11,915 nt of DNA from an uncultured Collinsella sp. (GTDB lineage: Bacteria > Actinomycetota > Coriobacteriia > Coriobacteriales > Coriobacteriaceae): the NCBI GenBank assembly GCA_902468695.1, contig CABQZS010000144.1, positions 1-11,915 on the forward strand, in the 5' to 3' direction. The notes under the pieces were generated by a model. That model made no database searches. It saw only the letters and a list, made by a program, of their open reading frames with translations, and was not told where the DNA came from. Shown here in pieces: positions 7,622-11,915 of the stretch. The position numbers and the translations under genes are program-made. How positions within the stretch are numbered: position 1 is the first letter of the stretch; every line of letters begins with the position of its first letter.

Positions 7622-8644
7622 CTAGTTCGTTCCGCGGAAGCCCTTGCCGACAATCTCGGAGCTGTCGACGATCGTGATAAAGGCACCCGGATCGACCTCG
7701 CGCGCATAACGGCGCAGCTGCACGGCCTCGCGACGGCTCAGCACGCTCATGATCACCGTCACGCACTTGCCCGAGAAGGCACCGTAGCCGCGACTGATGG
7801 TCGCCGTACGGTTGAGATGCTTGACGATAAACTCCTCGACCTTAAGGGGCTCGGAGCAAATGACCGTGCAGACTTTGCGCAGGTGAATGCTCTCAATGGC
7901 TTTGTCGACCACAAGCGTCTTGGCAAACAGGCCGAGCACACAATACAGACCGACACGCGGGCCATACAAAAAGGCCGCGATGGCCACGATGCCGATATCA
8001 ACCAACAGCAGCGCGCGGCCAATCTCGAGCGTCGTGCGGCGCTTGAGGATCATGGCAAGAATGTCCGTGCCGCCCGTCGAGGCGCCAATATCAAAGACAA
8101 TAGCGCTGCCGAGCGCCGGCAAGATGACGGCAAAGCACAGGTCGAGCCACATATCACCCGTCAGAGAGACATCGGTCGGAATAAAAAGCTCAAACAGCGA
8201 AACATAGGCCGAAAGCGCAAACGAGGCGAAGACGCTCCACAGGATTGCCTTGCGCTCCAAAAAGATAAAGCCCAAGACGACGAGAACCGCGTTGATAATC
8301 CACATAAAAACGCCGACGGGCAGGGTCGGGAACAGCGTGGACAGAATGACCGACACGCCCGAGGTGCCGCCAAAAGCAAAGTGATTAGGGGTTTTAAACG
8401 CAACGATGGCGAAGGCCGTAAGAATCAGGCCCAGATTGAGCTCGGCAAAAAAGCGCGGGAAGCCCGGCTCCTGGCTGCGCTTTTGACCGACACGCTCGCC
8501 GCGCTCGATATCGGTGCGATCAACCACGCGCTCCATCGGCACCACGGGAGGACGATGCACCTCCTCGGCAGCACGCGATGCCGCCTCTGCCGCGGCGGCC
8601 TCAATCGCCCATGCCTGGCTTTCTGTTTCGTGCTCGTCAGCCAT
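7622..8644 (-). CDS. YitT family membrane protein (DUF161 + DUF2179)
   Basis: 340 residues. After a hydrophilic Ala/charged N-terminus (1-62) come five or so membrane segments: about 66-84, 93-126 (with the family's GGTSGVSVIL at 92-101), 133-154, 166-185 and 208-228. The second family motif GGTDILAMIL is at 191-200. The C-terminal DUF2179-type soluble domain (about 255-335) includes KVCTVICSEPLKVEEFIVK and ISRGYGAFSGK. YitT proteins are common in Firmicutes and Actinobacteria; their transport role is not settled. The N-terminal extension is longer than in typical members of 280-290 residues. ATG at 8644 has GAGGGG eight bases upstream. A promoter candidate lies just upstream and the next gene downstream is the zinc-ribbon protein in the same direction. 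Confidence 0.93.
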   Translation of the reverse strand: MADEHETESQAWAIEAAAAEAASRAAEEVHRPPVVPMERVVDRTDIERGERVGQKRSQEPGFPRFFAELNLGLILTAFAIVAFKTPNHFAFGGTSGVSVILSTLFPTLPVGVFMWIINAVLVVLGFIFLERKAILWSVFASFALSAYVSLFELFIPTDVSLTGDMWLDLCFAVILPALGSAIVFDIGASTGGTDILAMILKRRTTLEIGRALLLVDIGIVAIAAFLYGPRVGLYCVLGLFAKTLVVDKAIESIHLRKVCTVICSEPLKVEEFIVKHLNRTATISRGYGAFSGKCVTVIMSVLSRREAVQLRRYAREVDPGAFITIVDSSEIVGKGFRGTN

Positions 8645-8687
8645 TACGGCAACCCCTCGTTAACAATTTGGAAACAATGCGCCCATT

Positions 8688-8715
8688 AGGGTAACGCGGA
8701 ACGCGACGATTGCAA
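8688..8715 (-). promoter_or_regulatory. Candidate yitT-family gene promoter
   Basis: On the minus strand TTGCAA (8715-8710) and TACCCT (8693-8688) are spaced by 16 bases; an overlapping CCTAAT (8690-8685) is an alternative -10. Transcription would start near 8681 and give a leader of about 37 bases. The -35 matches the consensus at four of six positions; the -10 is weak. The 100 bases between this and the asp23 terminator otherwise hold only a small hairpin (GTATGCC / GGCATAC near 8734-8756). Confidence 0.4.
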
Positions 8716-8760
8716 CCCCTAGTTAGACGAGCGGTATGCCTACATCGGGGGCATACAAAT

Positions 8761-8798
8761 AACGGCCGGCCGCACATACATCCGTGCGACCGGCCGTT
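8761..8798 (-). terminator. Intrinsic terminator of the amaP-DUF2273-asp23 operon
   Basis: 15-base arms (8761-8775 with 8784-8798, AACGGCCGG plus GCAC) with one internal C/A mismatch and an 8-base loop. On the minus strand TTATTTGT overlaps and follows the stem (CCGTTATTTGTATG), giving a U-rich end. It lies 52 bases beyond the asp23 stop. The plus strand also gives TTTGACG, but no plus-strand gene enters here. Confidence 0.8.
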
Positions 8799-8816
8799 TG
8801 ACGTTTTCGCAGATAA

Positions 8817-8851
8817 AACCTGCCAAAATAAACATTCCTTTTTGGTAGGTT
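8817..8851 (-). terminator. Second hairpin overlapping the asp23 stop codon
   Basis: AACCTACCAAAA (8851-8840) can pair with TTTTGGCAGGTT (8828-8817) on the minus-strand transcript, 12 pairs with one G-U or mismatch position and an 11-base loop. The sequence TTTATC follows. The upstream arm includes two bases of the asp23 TAA stop, so translating ribosomes would cover it. It may act as a weak first terminator or as a 3'-end stabiliser before the stronger hairpin at 8761-8798. Confidence 0.45.
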
Positions 8852-9371
8852 ACTCGTGCTGGTTGGTGCGGTGCTCGTACTCCTCGGGGGTGATGACATC
8901 CTCGATGCGCAGGTTGACGCCTGCCACCTCAAGGCCGGTCATCGCAGCCAGACGCTCGGTCACGCGCGCCTTAACGTCGTCGAAAATCGCGGGCGCGTAG
9001 GCGCCGTACTCGATAATGACGGAAATGTTGACGACCACACGGTTGTCATCGGTGACCTCGACCGTCACGCCCTTGGTCAGATTCTCGGCACCGAACTGCT
9101 CCTGCACAAAGTGCATGAGGTTGCCCTTCATGCCCAGGACGTGCGGTACCTCGCGGGTGGCCATGGCGACGATCTTCTCGATCACACCGTTGGAATAGGT
9201 CAGCGAATCCTCGGACTCGTCCGCTTCCTCATCATCCTCGTCCGCATCGTCGGCGGGTTCGGCCTCGACGAGCGCCTCGTCCTCGAGCGTTACGTCCTCG
9301 GCCTCGGCAGCGACGGTCTCGTCCGCCTCGAGCTCGGTATCGGCCACATCGACCTTCGTGTTAAAAGCCAT
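8850..9371 (-). CDS. Asp23/Gls24 family envelope stress response protein
   Basis: 173 residues. The Asp23 domain (about 57-160) shows LTYSNGVIEKIVAMATREVPHV, then GVTVEVTDDNRVVVNISVIIEYGA (101-124), and VKARVTERLAAMTGLEVAGVNLRIEDV (133-159), the standard core of the family. In Staphylococcus aureus, Asp23 is an abundant soluble protein held at the membrane by AmaP and linked to cell-wall stress; a similar role here follows from the shared operon. The first 56 residues form a highly acidic, disordered-looking extension of Asp, Glu and Ala, uncommon in the short Firmicutes members. AAGGAGG at 9376-9382, four bases from ATG, is a strong ribosome site. It is the last gene of the operon, 44 bases after the DUF2273 gene, and is followed by two hairpins. 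Confidence 0.93.
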   Translation of the reverse strand: MAFNTKVDVADTELEADETVAAEAEDVTLEDEALVEAEPADDADEDDEEADESEDSLTYSNGVIEKIVAMATREVPHVLGMKGNLMHFVQEQFGAENLTKGVTVEVTDDNRVVVNISVIIEYGAYAPAIFDDVKARVTERLAAMTGLEVAGVNLRIEDVITPEEYEHRTNQHE

Positions 9372-9415
9372 GGTTCCTCCTTATGCCCACCGCACACGCG
9401 GCGGTCGAATACATG

Positions 9416-9793
9416 CTAGCGACCGCTAAACAGACGGCCGAAGAAGTTGACGATCCCGTTCTCGCCGTCGCGGATCTGGCCAATCACGGCGCCGATCAGC
9501 ACAAAGAAAGCGATGACGAGCGTATCCCACAGGCCGAGCGTGAGCACCAGCACGGCGAGCACAAAACCAGCGACGGCACCGAGCGTGGTGTTGGGATGAC
9601 GCACAGCATAGCTCCAGATGGCAGCGCCCGTACCCTTGATGAGACCCATAGCCTCGTCAAAATCCGCGGCTGCCGCGTCTTGTAACTCGGTTGCCTCTGC
9701 TTTGGAATCAACAGGTTCGCTCGCCAGCGTGGCGCTCTGGTCAATCGTCAGGCGCGGCGTACGAGCGGTCTTATCTTGATTGGTATCACTCAC
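9416..9793 (-). CDS. DUF2273 family small membrane protein
   Basis: 125 residues from a GTG start. The C-terminal DUF2273 part has IWSYAVRHPNTTLGAVAGFV, two adjacent membrane segments (about 69-88 and 90-108), and GQIRDGENGIVNFFGRLFSGR at the end, a typical DUF2273 finish. The first 50 residues are a hydrophilic extension; most family members are only 60-80 residues. DUF2273 genes commonly sit with asp23 and amaP, and the protein is thought to help tie Asp23 to the membrane. The start is GTG at 9793: it lies six bases after GGAGG (9800-9804) inside the end of amaP, and GTGAGTGA holds both this start and the amaP TGA stop. The open frame reaches further upstream, but that part is a shadow of amaP. 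Confidence 0.9.
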   Translation of the reverse strand: MSDTNQDKTARTPRLTIDQSATLASEPVDSKAEATELQDAAAADFDEAMGLIKGTGAAIWSYAVRHPNTTLGAVAGFVLAVLVLTLGLWDTLVIAFFVLIGAVIGQIRDGENGIVNFFGRLFSGR

Positions 9794-10331
9794 CGGAAAC
9801 CTCCACGGTCTGGACGGTAGTCTTGGACGGCAAAAAACGGACGCGCGCAGTCGTGCCCGGCGTACCGAGCATGGTGTCGCAGGCCTCCTCGATTCGTTGC
9901 TGCATCGCGGTAGCCAGAGATGCCACGTCCTTATCGTCAAGCGCGATAGCCTCGACCTTAAATCGGATGTGCGAATCGTCGGGGCCTTGGACGCGGGCCT
10001 CGACATGCTCGACCATCACGCGGTCGTCGCGCTCGGCAGCAGCCCTAGCACACGAAGAAAGCGCCGCAAGGGTGACCTCGATATTGCGCTCCCCCGCCGG
10101 ATGTACGCAGGACGGCTCGCGACGAGCAAACATCAGGCGGAAGAAGCTTACCAGCACGCCAATCGCCACAACTCCGCCGCATGCCGTCACGACAATGCGC
10201 GGCATGGGGTCGCGCATCAGCAGCATAAAGCGATACGTATACGGCCCCCAAAACTGGCAGACAAGCGTACCCAGCGTCACGATGGCGGCGGCAAGATACA
10301 CGATCGCTAGGGCTCGTTTGAGTACGCGCAC
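9786..10331 (-). CDS. amaP: Alkaline shock response membrane anchor protein AmaP
   Basis: 181 residues. Two membrane segments form a hairpin near the N-terminus (about 6-27 and 45-68), followed by RLMFARRE and a soluble domain (about 80-178) with NIEVTLAALSSCARAAAE and ARVRFLPSKTTVQTVEVSG. This layout fits AmaP, which anchors Asp23 to the cytoplasmic membrane. The start is GTG at 10331 (reads as Met), with AAGGGAG seven bases upstream. It is the first gene of the operon. Its 3' end overlaps the DUF2273 gene by eight bases, so the two are translationally coupled. The upstream 166 bases hold the yebC terminator and a TATAAT that may be its promoter. Confidence 0.85.
   Translation of the reverse strand: MRVLKRALAIVYLAAAIVTLGTLVCQFWGPYTYRFMLLMRDPMPRIVVTACGGVVAIGVLVSFFRLMFARREPSCVHPAGERNIEVTLAALSSCARAAAERDDRVMVEHVEARVQGPDDSHIRFKVEAIALDDKDVASLATAMQQRIEEACDTMLGTPGTTARVRFLPSKTTVQTVEVSGE
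9800..9804 (-). promoter_or_regulatory. Ribosome binding site of the DUF2273 gene inside amaP
   Basis: GGAGG on the minus strand, six bases before the GTG at 9793. It decides the start of the DUF2273 protein and lies within the last codons of amaP (encoding VEV), so ribosomes ending amaP translation are placed next to it. Confidence 0.75.
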
Positions 10332-10381
10332 GCGGCGCTCCCTTCAAATCTCGGCTCTCGAAATGCAAAACGGTTCGCATC

Positions 10382-10410
10382 ATTATAAAAGAGCCGGGTC
10401 CGGTGCTCTA
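10382..10410 (-). promoter_or_regulatory. Candidate amaP operon promoter
   Basis: A perfect TATAAT (10387-10382 on the minus strand) with a poor TAGAGC (10410-10405) 17 bases upstream. Transcription would start near 10375, giving a leader of about 44 bases before the amaP GTG. The -10 box overlaps the U-tract of the yebC terminator, and the -35 falls in its loop and arm. Confidence 0.45.
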
Positions 10411-10428
10411 CGCACGCGGATCCGGCTC
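10383..10428 (-). terminator. Intrinsic terminator of yebC
   Basis: On the minus strand the arms GAGCCGGATCCG-C-GTGC (10428-10412) and GCACCGGACCCGGCTC (10406-10391) pair with one mismatch and one bulge around a 5-base loop, followed directly by TTTTATAAT. It starts 70 bases after the yebC stop at 10498. Confidence 0.85.
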
Positions 10429-10497
10429 ATCTATTCCACGAGGCTTGCATGCTCGCTTCATTATGCCCAGATATGCACGGCTTAACCCGTGTGGGCG

Positions 10498-11304
10498 CTA
10501 CTCCTCCTCGAGGGCAGCGATGACCTCGTCGGTCATGTCCATGGTGCTGTAGACATCCTGGACGTCGTCGAGCTCCTCAAGACGGTCGATGAGGCGCTGG
10601 ACCTTCTTGGCGTCGGTACCGGAGACCTCGGTCGGGGTGGTCGGGACCATGGTGGTCTCGGAGCCCTTGACCTGGACGCCCTGCTCCTCGAGCGCCTTGG
10701 AGACAGCCATAACGTCGTTGGCAGCGGTCCAGACGATCCACTCCTCGCCGGCGTCCTCGTAGTCCTCGCCACCGGCCTCGGCGATGGCCATCATGAACTC
10801 ATCCTCGTCACCGGCAGGACCGTTGGCGATCATGGTCTCCTTCTTGGCGTTCTCGTCCAGGATCTCCTTGGCGACGACGATCTGGCCCTTGCGCTCAAAC
10901 TGGAAGGCGACGGAGCCCGAGGTGCCCAGGTTACCACCAGCGTGGGAGAAGGCGGAACGGACATCAGCGGCGGTGCGGTTGCGGTTGTCGGTCAGGCAGT
11001 CAACGTAGACGGCGACACCGGCGGGACCGTAGCCCTCGTACACGATGTTCTCGTAGACGGCGGCATCGGCACCCGAACCAAAAGCCTTGTCGATAGCGGA
11101 CTTGATCTTGTCCTTAGGCATAGACTGAGCCTTGGCCTTAGCAACGGCAGCGGCGAGGCTGGCGTTGTTCTCGGGCAGCGGGTCGCCGCCGAGACGGGCA
11201 GCAACGGTGATGTTGCGGCTCAGCTTGGAGAAGAGGGCGGAACGCTTGGCGTCCTGCGCGCCCTTACGATGCTTGGTTGTGGCCCACTTAGAGTGTCCGG
11301 ACAT
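10498..11304 (-). CDS. yebC: YebC/PmpR (TACO1) family protein
   Basis: 268 residues. The N-terminal MSGHSKWATTKHRKGAQDAKR (1-21) is the diagnostic start of the family. Also present are YEGYGPAGVAVYVDCLTDNRNRT (89-111), DVRSAFSHAGGNLG (114-127), GSVAFQFERKG (130-140), and the C-terminal LIDRLEELDDVQDVYSTMD (238-256). Long annotated as a DNA-binding regulator, the family (mitochondrial TACO1 included) has more recently been tied to translation through difficult, proline-rich sequences, so the role here could be either. The usual length is near 250; the extra residues lie at about 148-168 (DENAKKETMIANGPAG region) before the acidic AEAGGEDYED. ATG at 11304 has AGGAG seven bases upstream. It is a single-gene unit with its own terminator. 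Confidence 0.96.
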   Translation of the reverse strand: MSGHSKWATTKHRKGAQDAKRSALFSKLSRNITVAARLGGDPLPENNASLAAAVAKAKAQSMPKDKIKSAIDKAFGSGADAAVYENIVYEGYGPAGVAVYVDCLTDNRNRTAADVRSAFSHAGGNLGTSGSVAFQFERKGQIVVAKEILDENAKKETMIANGPAGDEDEFMMAIAEAGGEDYEDAGEEWIVWTAANDVMAVSKALEEQGVQVKGSETTMVPTTPTEVSGTDAKKVQRLIDRLEELDDVQDVYSTMDMTDEVIAALEEE

Positions 11305-11372
11305 ACGTGTCTCCTATCGGTTTCGACCTAAAGCCCAGCGCAGATGCTCGGGCAATATAAACAAACGTCGTT

Positions 11373-11401
11373 ATGATATACCTACTGGCCTGCGAGATAA
11401 A
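11373..11401 (-). promoter_or_regulatory. Candidate yebC promoter
   Basis: On the minus strand TTTATC (11401-11396) and TATCAT (11378-11373) with a 17-base spacer. The -10 matches the consensus at five of six positions; the -35 is weak. Transcription would start near 11366, leaving a leader of about 60 bases. Confidence 0.35.
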
Positions 11402-11435
11402 CCCCAAAATGAAGGCGTCGTGATGATACAGCCCC

Positions 11436-11468
11436 TTGGTACAAAGTAACCTGCCCCCTTTGCACCAA
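11436..11468 (-). repeat. Inverted repeat after the right-edge membrane gene, REP-like or terminator
   Basis: On the minus strand TTGGTGCAAAG (11468-11458) pairs with CTTTGTACCAA (11446-11436): 11 pairs including one G-U wobble, with an 11-base loop GGGGCAGGTTA. It begins two bases after the stop codon of the gene at 11470. No T-run follows, so it is a poor intrinsic terminator. The loop and arm read as AAAGGGGGCAGGTTAC, similar in style to the short repeated palindromes scattered between genes in many bacteria; that is a recollection, not a search result. Confidence 0.55.
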
Positions 11469-11469
11469 A

Positions 11470-11915
11470 TTAGGACCAGAGGAGGTCGCTGCGGGTGATG
11501 GTGGCGCCGATGGCAAAGGGCATGCAGGCGATGACCGGATACAGGTAGCGCATGTAGGTCGAGCCGTTGCAGGGACCGATCAGGCACACGGCGAGCACGC
11601 CCAGCAGCGGCACCCAAATGGCCAGCCCGCGCCACGAATGACGACGTAGCAGATAGACCACCACGGCAATCATGATCCACACATAGGTGGCCGAGCTCAT
11701 GGCGAGCGAGATAAACGGGACGCGTTGTACTGCCACGCGATACAGGTTGATCAGGTGGTCGCACCAGCGCACGACCTTGCTATCGACCGGATGGAAGTCG
11801 AAGTACTTGAGATTATCGGGGCGTGCCATAATCTCGGCACTGCGCGCCGTGCTGTAGACCCACGCATCGCGGGCACTCGGATAAAAGTAGCCGTAGTAGT
11901 TATTGATGAGCGCCG
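11470..11915 (-). CDS. C-terminal part of a polytopic membrane protein, DUF6020-like (partial)
   Basis: Open from the right window edge for 148 codons to a TAA stop. The 5' end lies beyond the window. The visible part starts ALINNYYGYFYPSARDAWVY, continues with a soluble or loop segment (DNLKYFDFHPVDSKVVRW), and then has two or three hydrophobic segments (FISLAMSSATYVWIMIAVVVY; GLAIWVPLLGVLAVCLIGP; YLYPVIACMPFAIG). NYYGYFYP and the GPCNGSTYMRYLYPV pattern near the end recall DUF6020 proteins, membrane proteins related in layout to glycosyltransferases that use lipid-linked sugars. The function is not settled and the call rests on a short stretch. The internal ATG at 11829 is not the true start, because the frame and the protein-like sequence continue upstream of it. 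Confidence 0.75.
   Translation of the reverse strand, partial: ALINNYYGYFYPSARDAWVYSTARSAEIMARPDNLKYFDFHPVDSKVVRWCDHLINLYRVAVQRVPFISLAMSSATYVWIMIAVVVYLLRRHSWRGLAIWVPLLGVLAVCLIGPCNGSTYMRYLYPVIACMPFAIGATITRSDLLWS

Noticed and set aside
8645..8849. tRNA or riboswitch in the yitT-asp23 gap
   Set aside because: Only simple hairpins were found; no cloverleaf, T-loop or known aptamer core could be drawn.
9794..10006. Longer start for the DUF2273 protein at 10006
   Set aside because: The stretch is an Arg/Ser/Pro-rich shadow of amaP. GTG 9793 has a perfect GGAGG at the right distance.
10489..11331. 280-codon plus-strand open frame over yebC
   Set aside because: Antisense shadow of a clear YebC protein.

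Overview
The window looks like chromosomal DNA from a high-GC Gram-positive gut actinobacterium of the Coriobacteriia, most like Collinsella. This is inference from the style of the GroEL, GroES and YebC proteins, the codon use, the presence of an AmaP/DUF2273/Asp23 operon, and a C-terminal part that resembles DUF6020. No database search was possible. Nearly all of the window is ordinary host genome. The exceptions are the extreme left edge and some intergenic DNA.

Left to right: (1) The 3' end of an unidentified plus-strand gene with a helix-turn-helix-like segment and AGG-rich codon use, followed by a two-way terminator. (2) The minus-strand groES-groEL chaperonin operon, with a strong hairpin between the two genes and no recognisable CIRCE operator upstream. 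(3) A 435-base gap upstream of groES that holds the presumed groES promoter, a very large near-perfect palindrome (firm at 2455-2682, with a 39-bp arm carrying one mismatch) and the terminator of the next gene. (4) A divergent pair of hydrolases: a minus-strand YtcJ-like amidohydrolase and a plus-strand M20D aminoacylase/hippurate-hydrolase-type peptidase with an unusual charged helical tail. (5) A convergent terminator, then two minus-strand membrane proteins: a zinc-ribbon polytopic protein ending in a Pro-Glu repeat, and a YitT/DUF2179 transporter-like protein with a long N-terminal extension. (6) A compact minus-strand envelope-stress operon, amaP - DUF2273 - asp23, with an overlapping GTG start and a terminator at its end. 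(7) yebC, whose terminator U-tract coincides with a perfect TATAAT that could be the amaP -10 element. (8) The C-terminal part of a polytopic membrane protein that runs off the right edge.

Functional links: GroES/GroEL form the folding chamber. AmaP and the DUF2273 protein are membrane proteins expected to anchor Asp23 at the membrane. The two divergent hydrolases share a 162-base intergenic region and may be co-regulated in amide or N-acyl-amino-acid breakdown. I did not find a new multi-gene defence or mobile system. The most unusual object is the long palindrome upstream of groES. The next most interesting are the terminator/promoter overlay at amaP and the intercistronic groES-groEL hairpin.
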